From assembly GCF_009299475.1 (NCBI RefSeq), contig NZ_WBSN01000001.1, positions 186,001 through 250,000 on the forward strand: 64,000 nt of DNA. Direction: 5' to 3'. Of this stretch, positions 29,580-41,200 are shown piece after piece. The position numbers and the translations under genes are program-made. The stretch comes from Bifidobacterium avesanii. GTDB lineage: Bacteria > Actinomycetota > Actinomycetes > Actinomycetales > Bifidobacteriaceae. The notes under the pieces were generated by a model. It was not told where the DNA came from, ran no database searches, and was given only the letters and a program-made list of their open reading frames with translations. The stretch's first letter is position 1; every line of letters starts with the position of its first letter.

Positions 29580-30629
29580 ATGACGGTTGCAAAACGGCAC
29601 AAAGTATTGCGCGCAGTTGGCGGAGGAGTCCTCGGTGCAACGGCGCTCATCGCCGCCGCCGGGGATTTCCTGTTCCATTTTTCCCTTGACAACCGCGCCC
29701 CGCTGTCGATGATGAAGCTCGTATCGTCCGGCAGGATCCAGGGCGCCGCGCTGGAAGGCAGGCACCGCGACGCCGACGAGGAGCGCGAAGCCGCACGATG
29801 GTTCGGGAAGTGCAAGCGTCCGGTCCATGCGGTCAGCGAGGACGGGCTGCATTTGCATGGGTGGATGTTGCCGCCCCTCGATGGAACGGACGAAACCGTC
29901 GCGAATCGCTATGCGATCTGCTGCCACGGATACACCGGCAGACCTCGCGACATGGCGAAATATGCATATCGGCTTTCCCACATGGGATTCGCGGTGCTGG
30001 CCCCCGCGCAGCGCTGCCATGAGCTGAGCGAGGGCCGATTCGTGGGCATGGGCTGGCTGGAGCGGCGTGATCTGGTGGCATGGGCCCGCATGCTCGCACG
30101 GCGGAACCCGGATGCAAGCATACTGCTGTTCGGCGTTTCCATGGGGGCCGCGACCGTGATGATGGCGTCGGGCGAGCCGGATCTGCCATCCAACGTGGCC
30201 GCCGGCGTGGAGGACTGCGGGTACTCGTCCGTGTGGGAGCAATTCATGGACAATGCGCTCACGCTCTACCACATGCCGGCGCGCTGGACCGCCGCACCCG
30301 TGCTGGCCGCCATGAGCGTCGTCTCGAGACTGCGCGCCGGATATGGCTTCCGGCAGGCCTCCTGCATACGTCAGCTGAAAAGATGCCGCATTCCGATGCT
30401 GTTCATTCATGGCTCGGCCGACACCTTCGTGAACCCCGCGGCCGTGGACGCCAATTTCGCCGTCTGCGCCGGCGCGCCGCGTCTCAGGCTCCTCGTGCCG
30501 GGCGCCGGGCACGCCATGAGCGCCAGCACCGATCCGGCGCTGTACTGGAAAACGGTGGAGGAGTTTGTCACCCGTGTCCGAACGCGACACGCGATGCGGA
30601 CGCCCGAACCGACCATGGGGCATGACTAG
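29580..30629 (+). CDS. Membrane-anchored alpha/beta hydrolase
   Basis: A 349-residue protein, start MTVAKRHKVLRAVGG at 29580 with GAAGGGG upstream. An N-terminal hydrophobic segment (about 12-35) looks like a signal anchor. The hydrolase core has HGYTGRPRD (oxyanion side), the nucleophile elbow GVSMG, an Asp in HGSADTFV, and the catalytic His in GAGHAMS. This is the BAAT/YqkD-like group of serine hydrolases; the substrate is unknown. It sits between an intact rhaM and a rhaM relic. Confidence 0.85.
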   Translation: MTVAKRHKVLRAVGGGVLGATALIAAAGDFLFHFSLDNRAPLSMMKLVSSGRIQGAALEGRHRDADEEREAARWFGKCKRPVHAVSEDGLHLHGWMLPPLDGTDETVANRYAICCHGYTGRPRDMAKYAYRLSHMGFAVLAPAQRCHELSEGRFVGMGWLERRDLVAWARMLARRNPDASILLFGVSMGAATVMMASGEPDLPSNVAAGVEDCGYSSVWEQFMDNALTLYHMPARWTAAPVLAAMSVVSRLRAGYGFRQASCIRQLKRCRIPMLFIHGSADTFVNPAAVDANFAVCAGAPRLRLLVPGAGHAMSASTDPALYWKTVEEFVTRVRTRHAMRTPEPTMGHD

Positions 30630-30931
30630 TCCAAGCCGGCGGGACCGATCGCCGCGACCGGCACACCGCGCACGCCTCGGACTGAAATCATGCGACCATG
30701 GTCGGGGTTGCGACACCGACCGGGTTGATCGAACCGTGACGTTGACCGGGTTGTGACGATGACCGTGACACTGGCCGTCCGGTCACGGTCACAGCCGGCT
30801 GTAAATGGAGGAATTCCGCGGTTTCCCATATCGTGTTTCCATGACCGGCCATGCACTGTCACGTGCACTGTCACACCGCGTGCACTGTCACGCCACATGC
30901 GCGAATGGGACGCGCCCGCGGACCGTCCCGT
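30630..30931. other. Repeat-rich intergenic region
   Basis: No gene is supported. TGACCGTGAC (30760-30769) and GTCACGGTCA (30782-30791) form a perfect 10-base inverted repeat between convergent genes, a possible bidirectional terminator. TGCACTGTCAC is present three times at 30852, 30864 and 30881. Confidence 0.6.
30852..30891. repeat. Three direct copies of an 11-base motif
   Basis: TGCACTGTCAC occurs at 30852-30862, 30864-30874 and 30881-30891. The rest of the region also favours GTGAC/GTCAC words. The short array is too small and irregular for CRISPR. Function unknown. Confidence 0.7.
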
Positions 30932-31246
30932 TCAGTCCAAGTGGAACACCTCGCGCAGGTCCTCGCTCACCGGCGAATTGTCCGGATTGGTTTCCATGAC
31001 CGGCGCCATGAAGTCCCACCACTTGCGGTTGATCGGCGTGTCCGCGGACTCGGCCCATCGTTCCTCGTCCTCGATTTCGATGTAGCCGAACAATGTGTTG
31101 GTGCGTTCGTCGAACGAGATGGTGTAGTTATGGCCGCCGTGCTCGTGGATCATGTCCTTCATCTCCGGCCACAGCTCGTTGTGGCGCTTGGCGTATTCCT
31201 CCACCATACCGGGGTACAGGTGCATGACGAACGTCTTGCGGATCAT
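30932..31246 (-). CDS. rhaM: L-rhamnose mutarotase
   Basis: A 104-residue protein that interconverts alpha- and beta-L-rhamnose. Family features are MIRKTFVMHLYPGMVEEYAKRH, HNYTISFD, LFGYIEIED, and the C-terminal WWDFMAPVMETNPDNSP. The start at 31246 is chosen because AGGAGGCCCGATCC precedes it. No other rhamnose genes are nearby, so it is an orphan in this window. Confidence 0.93.
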   Translation of the reverse strand: MIRKTFVMHLYPGMVEEYAKRHNELWPEMKDMIHEHGGHNYTISFDERTNTLFGYIEIEDEERWAESADTPINRKWWDFMAPVMETNPDNSPVSEDLREVFHLD

Positions 31247-31586
31247 GGATCGGGCCTCCTTTGGCGCTTCGGGCGGCCTCACGCACGCCCCTTGCCCATC
31301 ACATTACGCCACCGGGCAAGAAAAGCCGGAAATCACACTCGCCGCGGTACGCGCCCTTGTTGAATCGAAGAAGAGGCCGCGGCGGAACATGCCGCATTCC
31401 CAAACGTGCTATAGTTCCCATGACTATGCGTTGAGACGAAAGGACGTGACTCGGATCTTGGTGATGTGATAGGCGACGTGGACCGTGCGCTCGGGGGCGC
31501 ACTGCCGCATCCGTCTATCGTCGCCCGATCATCGGCACGCATCGCAGCGTGGAATCCGGCAGTGCGCCATCGTCGAAACGAGTCGC
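31247..31586 (+). promoter_or_regulatory. Leader of the ABC-F gene with alternative hairpins
   Basis: An extended -10 box TGCTATAGT ends at 31415. Downstream, GTGCGC (31485-31490) can pair with GCGCAC (31497-31502). The overlapping GGCGCACTGCCG (31496-31507) is a perfect complement of CGGCAGTGCGCC (31557-31568), which ends 18 bases before the ABC-F start. The two structures exclude each other. Two tiny frames lie between the promoter and the stems: ATGACTATGCGTTGA at 31420, and a GTG-started MTRILVM at 31446-31469. Attenuation is inferred, not shown. Confidence 0.5.
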
Positions 31587-33224
31587 ATGATAACCGCATT
31601 GGATCTCAATCACATCAACTTCACCCATCCGTCCGCACCGGATCCGCTGTTCGAAGGCGTTTCCGCGCAGTTTCCGCGCGGTTGGACCGCCCTGCTCGGC
31701 GACAACGGCATCGGCAAGACCACGCTGGTCCGCCTCGCCGTGGGCGCGCTTCGTCCCGACTCGGGAACCGTCTCCCCCGCGACCAGCTCCTACGCCGCCT
31801 CATACTGCCCGCAGCGCCTCGACGAGCCGCCGGCGAACCTCGACGACTTTGCCTCGGACTGGTCGCCGGAGACGCAGGCCGTCCGCAATGCGCTCGGCAT
31901 CGGCGACGACTGGTGCTGGCGGTGGGACACCCTCTCCGGTGGGGAGGCGAAGCGGCTGCAGCTGGCCTGCGCGTTCGCGGCCCGGCCGGACGTGCTGGTG
32001 CTGGACGAGCCCACGAACCACGTGGACGCGCCGACGCGCGACGCGATCGCCGCGGCGATGCGCCTGTTCGACGGCGTCGGCATCGTGGTGTCGCACGACA
32101 CGGCGCTCATCGATGCGACCTGCGCGCGCTGCGTGATGCTGGAGCGCCGTCACGTGCGCGGGCGCAACGTCACCGTGGCCGTGGCATACCAGGGCGGTTA
32201 CGCGCAGGCGTCGGCACAGCGAAAGGCCAATGATTCGCGGGACGCCGAAGCCCTGGCCGAGGCGCGGCGGGCGGAACGGCGGATCGCCGGCGTGCGGGCG
32301 CAACGGGCCGAACATGCGCGGGAACTTGACGCGCGGAAGCGTCGGGGAGACCGGATCGATCCCAGGGACCATGACTCACGCAACCGGCTGAAGTACGGCA
32401 AACCCACTCTGGGAGCCGCCGCATCCCGTGCCGCCGCGCAGCTCGACGGCCGCTTGGACGAGGCACGGCGGGCGGTCGGCTCCCTCTCCGTGGCGGCGAA
32501 ACGGTACGGCGGAGGCATCTGGATGGGCACTGAGCCGAGCCATCGCCGGGAGCTGCTGCACGTGGCGGCCGGCGTGATCCGATACGGCGACGGCATGGGT
32601 TCCGGGTCGTCGCCGCGCACCGAGGGTGCATCGCCGCGAGCCGAACTCGCCGTCAGACCGCACGATGATTGGACGATGTGGACGGTAGAGGAGACCGATC
32701 CGAACGGGGACGGGTTGCTGGTGCCGGAGCTGAGCGTTGGCCCGCGCGACCACATCATGGTCGCCGGGCCGAACGGACTGGGCAAGACCACGCTCATCCG
32801 CGCTCTGCTGGGCGGGCTGGAACAGCCTGTGCGGGAAGGTTTTGGCATCGCGGGAACCGACGTGCCCACGCTGGCGGTCGGACAGCGGACGGGCGCCGAC
32901 GCCGAGCGGAAGGCTATGGCCGCACTCGCCGGGCTGCACGGCGGGGACAGGGCCCGCGCGCTGTCCGTCTATGCGCGGCTCAACGCCGATCCGGACAGGC
33001 TGCTCGCCGATTCGCGCGGCGGAAACGGCGGGCACCTTTCACCGGGCGAATTGCGCAAGCTCATGCTGGCGCTCGGCGCGGTGCGCGGGGTGCGGCTCAT
33101 CGTGATGGACGAACCGACCAACCATCTGGATTTGGGCTCCAAGGAGGCGCTGGCCCGCATGCTCCGGGATTTTCCCGGCGCGGTGGTTCTGGCCACCCAC
33201 GATGCGCTGCTGCTGGGCTCCTGA
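31587..33224 (+). CDS. ABC-F family ATPase
   Basis: A 545-residue soluble protein with two ATPase domains and no membrane segments. Domain 1 has GDNGIGKTT, signature LSGGEAKR and VLDEPTNHVD. Domain 2 has GPNGLGKTT, LSPGELRK and VMDEPTNHLD. The DEPTNH motif defines ABC-F proteins, which act on the ribosome (translation factors or antibiotic protection). The linker at about 215-330 is basic and alpha-helical, with RKRRGDRIDPRDHDSRNRL. The ribosome site is weak (GAAACGAG). Which subfamily, housekeeping or resistance, is not decidable here. Confidence 0.88.
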   Translation: MITALDLNHINFTHPSAPDPLFEGVSAQFPRGWTALLGDNGIGKTTLVRLAVGALRPDSGTVSPATSSYAASYCPQRLDEPPANLDDFASDWSPETQAVRNALGIGDDWCWRWDTLSGGEAKRLQLACAFAARPDVLVLDEPTNHVDAPTRDAIAAAMRLFDGVGIVVSHDTALIDATCARCVMLERRHVRGRNVTVAVAYQGGYAQASAQRKANDSRDAEALAEARRAERRIAGVRAQRAEHARELDARKRRGDRIDPRDHDSRNRLKYGKPTLGAAASRAAAQLDGRLDEARRAVGSLSVAAKRYGGGIWMGTEPSHRRELLHVAAGVIRYGDGMGSGSSPRTEGASPRAELAVRPHDDWTMWTVEETDPNGDGLLVPELSVGPRDHIMVAGPNGLGKTTLIRALLGGLEQPVREGFGIAGTDVPTLAVGQRTGADAERKAMAALAGLHGGDRARALSVYARLNADPDRLLADSRGGNGGHLSPGELRKLMLALGAVRGVRLIVMDEPTNHLDLGSKEALARMLRDFPGAVVLATHDALLLGS

Positions 33225-33238
33225 CTACAGGCTCCTGA

Positions 33239-34081
33239 CTACAGGTTCCCGTACCGCCGCACGGCGCGCGCGATGGCCTCGTCGGTGGTCTGCTCGAGGA
33301 TGACGGGCACCAGCGGACGGGCCGCGGCGACGAGCCTGAGCACGCCGGCCACGTCCATGGTGCCCTCGTCCACGTTGCAGCGGTGGATGCCGGTTTCGTC
33401 GGTGGTGAAGTCGTCGATGTGCACGGCCACCACGCGGTCGCCGAACGCGTCGAGCGCGTTGCGCGTGAACGTCACCTGGTCGGAGCCGTCGCAGGTGAGC
33501 CCGTTCGGCGTGGTGTAGGCGGTCGGGTCGAACACGATGCCGAGGTAGGGCGAGTCGACGTCTTCGAGCAGCCGCACGGTGGTTTCGATGTCGTGGATGG
33601 GGTGGTTGGCGCCCGGTTCCACGCCCACGATCGTGCCGAACCGCTCGCCCGCGGCGACGAGCCGGCGGATGGAGCCGAGCGCCTCCCGGTACATGCGTTC
33701 GGTGAAGTTCTCCTCGGTGAAGCGGCCCGGGTCCGCGTCGACGGATCCCGTTTCGGAGGCTACGACCGGGGCGCCGAAGAACCGCGCGTTGGCGAGGTAC
33801 GCCTCGAACCGGCGCAGCGCCGCCTCGCGCGCGGCGGGGTCGGGATGGGTCATGTTGATGTAGCATCCGAGGACGGCCACGTCCACACCGCGTTCGGCCA
33901 GCACCCGGCGGAAATACAGGCCCATGCCGGGGTTGACCGCGTCGGCGCCCGACCATTCGGGGAATGATTTGGGCAGTGCGAGCTGCACGTTGTGCACGCC
34001 GTATCCGGCCAGTCCCCGCGCGAGCAGTTCGGGGGTGTCCGCCCACGTCACGTCGTGGCCGCGTGCGCCAAAGTTGATCAT
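33239..34081 (-). CDS. TIM-barrel sugar phosphate isomerase/epimerase family protein
   Basis: A 280-residue protein of the xylose isomerase-like barrel family (AP endonuclease 2 fold). Likely metal ligands are the Glu residues in VASETGSVDAD and IVGVEPGANHP, the Asp/His in IVFDPTAY and VVAVHIDDF, and the final VILEQTTDEA. The start MINFGARGHDV has CAGGAGCATCCC upstream. The substrate is unknown; a ketose epimerase or inosose-related enzyme is possible. An operator-like palindrome precedes it. Confidence 0.8.
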   Translation of the reverse strand: MINFGARGHDVTWADTPELLARGLAGYGVHNVQLALPKSFPEWSGADAVNPGMGLYFRRVLAERGVDVAVLGCYINMTHPDPAAREAALRRFEAYLANARFFGAPVVASETGSVDADPGRFTEENFTERMYREALGSIRRLVAAGERFGTIVGVEPGANHPIHDIETTVRLLEDVDSPYLGIVFDPTAYTTPNGLTCDGSDQVTFTRNALDAFGDRVVAVHIDDFTTDETGIHRCNVDEGTMDVAGVLRLVAAARPLVPVILEQTTDEAIARAVRRYGNL

Positions 34082-34110
34082 GGGATGCTCCTGTCGGCAT
34101 TGACGATATC

Positions 34111-34120
34111 GATACGTATC
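34111..34120. promoter_or_regulatory. Palindromic operator before the isomerase gene
   Basis: GATACGTATC is a perfect palindrome within TTGATACGTATCGATA, 30 bases upstream of the start codon. Symmetric sites with a central CG are typical of LacI-family regulators. No regulator gene is adjacent. Confidence 0.45.
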
Positions 34121-34238
34121 AATGGTAAGACGACGCCCATGATTGCGCGGTCACGGAAGAGCAGTTTCTTGCGCAAAAGCTATGCATTCGTGACCGATTG
34201 CGCTCCCGCAGCCGATGAGGGACGATGCAACGCCGAAC

Positions 34239-35360
34239 TCAGCGCACGGCCATGAGCCGCTTGGCGAGCTTCGTGAACTCCGCCGCGACCGGCGTGGACG
34301 CGAGCGCGCCCTCCGGGGTCAGCACCGCGGGCCGCCCGGACTCCCCCACCTCGCGCACCTCGGGGATGAGCGGCAGGGTGGCGAGGAGCGGCACGTCGTG
34401 GCCCAGCGCCGCGGTGAGCTGCTCGCTCACGCGCTCGCCGCCGCCGCGCCCGAAGATCTCCAGCCGTTCGCCGTTGTGCTCGTAGTAGCTCATGTTCTCC
34501 ACCACGCCGCGCACCTTCATGGGCACCTGCAGGGCCACGAGCCCGCTGCGCACGGCCACGTCGGACGCGGACGGCTGCGGGGTGGTCACCACCACGAGCT
34601 CCGCGTTGGGCAGGGCCTGCGCCACGGAGATGGCCATGTCGCCGGTGCCGGGGGCGAGGTCGAGCAGGAGCACGTCGGGCTCGCCCCACCACACGTCGGA
34701 CAGGAACTGCTCGAGCGAGCGCTGCAGGCGGGGCCCGCGCCACAGGATCGCGCGGTCGGCGCCGGCGAACATGCCGATCGAGATGAGCTTGACGCCCCAC
34801 GCGGTCACGGGCATGAGCATGCCGTTGAGGTTGGTGGGCTGGGTGGTCACGCCGAACAGCTTGGGCAGGGAGAAGCCGTAGATGTCCGCGTCGATGGCGG
34901 CGGTGTTGTAGCCGAGCGCCGCGAACGTGGCGGCGAGGTTCGCGGTGACGGACGACTTGCCCACGCCGCCCTTGCCGGAGGCGACGGCGAAGATGCGGGT
35001 TTTGGTGCCGGGCTTGTTGAACGGGTTCTGCCGGCGTTCGGCCTTGAGGTCCGCGACGAGCGTGTCGAGCTTGTCGCGGCTCATGGCGCCCACCTCGATG
35101 TGCGGGGTGAGCGTCGCGTCCGGATACGAGGCGATGGCGCCGTTGATCTGGTTGGTGATCGTTTCGGACAGCGGACAGCCTGGGACGGTGAGTTCCACGT
35201 GCACGGTCACGTCATAGCGGTTTCCGTCGCCGCCGTCGGCCGGGGTGGCGTCGATCGCGGCGATCATGCCCAGATCGGTGACGGACCGCCCGAGTTCGGG
35301 GTCGATGACCCTGCTGAGCCGGTCGTAGATTTCCGCTTCGATCTGTCGGTTGTCTGTCAT
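34239..35360 (-). CDS. mrp: Mrp/ApbC-type iron-sulfur carrier ATPase
   Basis: A 373-residue protein. An N-terminal MIP18 (DUF59) domain (about 1-95, VIDPELGRSVTDLGMI) is followed by a P-loop ATPase with deviant Walker A GKGGVGKSS and the switch region LDLAPGTGDMAISVAQ. The CxxC found after ENMSY in many relatives is absent here (ENMSYYEHNGERL). Likely role: iron-sulfur cluster handling. The ribosome site AAAGGAGGACGC is strong. Confidence 0.92.
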   Translation of the reverse strand: MTDNRQIEAEIYDRLSRVIDPELGRSVTDLGMIAAIDATPADGGDGNRYDVTVHVELTVPGCPLSETITNQINGAIASYPDATLTPHIEVGAMSRDKLDTLVADLKAERRQNPFNKPGTKTRIFAVASGKGGVGKSSVTANLAATFAALGYNTAAIDADIYGFSLPKLFGVTTQPTNLNGMLMPVTAWGVKLISIGMFAGADRAILWRGPRLQRSLEQFLSDVWWGEPDVLLLDLAPGTGDMAISVAQALPNAELVVVTTPQPSASDVAVRSGLVALQVPMKVRGVVENMSYYEHNGERLEIFGRGGGERVSEQLTAALGHDVPLLATLPLIPEVREVGESGRPAVLTPEGALASTPVAAEFTKLAKRLMAVR

Positions 35361-35515
35361 GCGTCCTCCTTTTTGCCGCCCACCAGCCTAGCGTGCCGTG
35401 CGGCGGCATGCCAGAGTGATTCGGCTCACATGCCTGCGGGCCCGCCTTCAGATCCGCCGCCGGCGGAACCCGGCGGAACCCGACGGGGCCCATCGGCCCG
35501 CGTCGCCCCGACGAT

Positions 35516-38272
<2,757 letters not shown>

Positions 38273-38284
38273 TCACGCGTCGCC

Positions 38285-41200
38285 TCACGCGTTGAGCGAG
38301 CGCAGGAACTGGGCCTGAACGGCGTCCACGCCCTGGTCGTCGCCGTCGTTCATGCGCGCGGCGGCCACGGACAGGGTGCGCGCGGGCACGAACATGCCCT
38401 GGTCCACGGTCACGCGGGCCGCCTCGCGCACGATCTGCCCGACCTCGGTGTGCGGCCAGACCGGCAGTTCGCGCTCGCGCAGCACGGCCTGGGCCTGCGG
38501 CACGTCGCGCGGCACCGAGATGCACTGCGAGTCGGCGCGGGCCAGCAGCTCCTGCAGCTCGTCCGCGAGGGAGCCGATCGAGCCGGAGGAGATGTGGTCG
38601 CTCATGATGTACGCGGCGGCGGCCACGGCGAACTCGTCGCGCATCCACGCCGCGTAGGCCAGACGGTAGTAGGCGTATGCGGCGTCGTCGCGGTCGAGCG
38701 AGACGCGCAGGGCGTTCAGGCAGGCGGCACGCGCCGAATCCCAGTCCTCGCTGCGGGCCAGCTGCACGCCGAGCCTCATGTGGGACAGCGGGTACGCCGG
38801 CGCGTAGGCGACCATGCGGTTGAGGTGCGGCAGCGCGGCCTTGGCGCCCTTCAGCTGCGCCAGCACGTCCGCGATCTCCATGTGCGCGTAGAACAGGTTG
38901 TCCGGAATGAGCACCGTCGTCTCGCCGGGGGTGGCGAACAGGCGGTTGTACACCACGCGCTCGGCGTACGAGTTGAAGTACCGCGGCACGCCCCGCGCGG
39001 CGAATGCGTCGTCCATGCGCTTCAAGGCCGCCTCGATGGATTCGATCGCCTGATCGGTCTGGCCGGAGAACAGCAGGTCGCGCGCCTTGAGCCGCTCGCG
39101 GTCGAGGCCCTGCGCCAAGTCGAACGCGAGTTCCGGCGTGTCCTCGCCGTCGATGAGCGCGCTGGTCACCTTCGGCGCCAGTTCGGTGAGCTCAGGGTCG
39201 GAAAGGCGGTTCACGACCGCCATGGCGTGCTGCGCCTTGGCCACCGACTCGAGCGAGTCGTCCGCGGCGATGCGGTGGAAGTCCGCCACCGCGCGCTGCA
39301 GCAGGTCCTCGCGCTGGATGGCCAGCCCCACGGTGTCCTCGCAGCCGAGCACGCGCTCGCTCACGGGGTCCAGCTCCTGCGTGGACAGCTCCGGCTCCTC
39401 CTGCGAGCCGCGGGGCGCGAACCGCGCGTCGGACAGGTCGAAGTCCGCGGTGACCGGCTTGAGGCCCCCGGTCGGGTCCACGTCCATCACGGCGTGGAAC
39501 ATGCGGTAGAAGTCGAACGGGTGGGCGAGGCCCTCGAGGCGGTAGTGCTCGAGGAACCGGTCGCGCTCGAACGTGACGTTGACGAGGTTGCGCACCGAGG
39601 GGTTGCGGCGCAGCACGGCCATCGGGTCGTCGTCGGAGCCGTCCGATCCGTCCTCCCCGTCTTCGGAGCCGGCGACGCCTTCTGCGTCGCCCGCGCCCTC
39701 GCCGCCGTTGCCGTTGCCGTCCCCGTTGCCGCCGGCCGCGGGTGCGAACAGCGTCTCGTCCAGATCGGCGCCCTGCATGAGGCTGCGGAACTCCGCGTTG
39801 ACCTGATCGTCGGTGGCCGCGTCGGAGTCGGCGTCGCCGCCGTCCGCGCCCGCGGCGCCGGCGGTCTCCTCCCCCGCGACGAGCGTGTGCGAGGGGTCGC
39901 CGTGCACGTCGCCGTCCTTCGGTCCCGCCTTGGGGCCGGGCACGCCGAGGGAGCCGGTTCGCATGCGCTCGAACGAGGCGAGCGCCTGGCGCATCATGTC
40001 GCTGATGGCGGAGTCCTGCTCGGCCACGGCCTCCTCGAGCCCGATCGAGTCGATGCGCAGCGAGACGGTGCGGATGCGTTCGTCCGCGCCGAACGCGAGC
40101 GCGGCCATGATCAGGCCGACGCGCAGGTTGTATGCGGCACTCATCTGGGCGCGCGCGTCGTCCGCGAGACTGATCCACTGCTGGTGGGCGGCGTCGTACC
40201 GGCTGGACGGCATCATGGCGGTGCCAGCGGTGGTGAAGCCGAGCGCCGCGGCGCCCTCCGCCAGGTTGGAGCGGAACTCCACGTCGAAGCGGTAGGGCAG
40301 ACGCAGCCGGCGCACGAGGGTGCCGAGCGTCTGGCGGTACGCCCATTCGGAGGGCCTGCCGTCGCGGGAACCGGCGTCGCCGCGGATTTCCCCGGCCGTG
40401 CGCCTGGCGATGTCCACCATGCGCCATGCGGCCTGCGTGCCGTCGTCGCGCACCGGGTCGAAGTCGGGCGCGTAGCCGTCGGTGCCGAGCGCGATGAGCG
40501 CGGGGTTGGCGAGCATGGCCTGGTCGATCTGCGCGGCCTCGGCGCGCGTGACGGTGTCCTCGGTGGGGAACGCGCCGATGGACGCGTTGCGCTCGAGCCA
40601 GCTGCTCACCGCGGCGAAGCGGTTGAGGTTGCCTTCGATCCTGAGCGAGCGCAGGGCCGCGGGGAACGCGAGGGACGAGTCCCAGCCGAAGAAGTAGCCG
40701 CCCGAGTAGCTCGACGTGTACAGGTGGAGCGGTTCGGCGCCGTGGACCGGTTCGAGGCCGGAGACGTCGCCCAGCGCGCCGGCCTCGCGCATGAGGTCGG
40801 CGAACTGGTCCTCGAGGCCGGAGGCGCGCATGTTGCGGGACCGGGCCTCGAGCGTGTCGCGGATGGAGCGGCGTATCGCGCCGATGGGCGCCTCGCGGTT
40901 GAGGCGGCGGAAGATGTTGCCCGAGCCGAATCCGATGAGCAGGCCGTGGATCTGCGGCAGCATGTACGCGGCGAAGAACGCGACGGCGATCGCGTCGCGG
41001 TATTCGAGGTCGTGCCTCAGGTCGTCCGGCAGCTTGGGGCGCAGCTGCTCGAGCGTGTAGCGGTCGCCCACCTTGAGCCACGAGGCGAGCCAGTTCATGC
41101 GGCCGGCGTCGTCGCGCCCCGCGATGCCGCCCGTGACCGCCTCCACGGTTTTGGCGTTCTCGTCGCTTTTGCCGAACCTGCGCCCGTGGGGCAGCCTGAC

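Noticed and set aside
30852..30891. Three TGCACTGTCAC copies as a CRISPR remnant
   Set aside because: Units of 11 bases with 1- and 6-base gaps have no spacers and there are no cas genes nearby.
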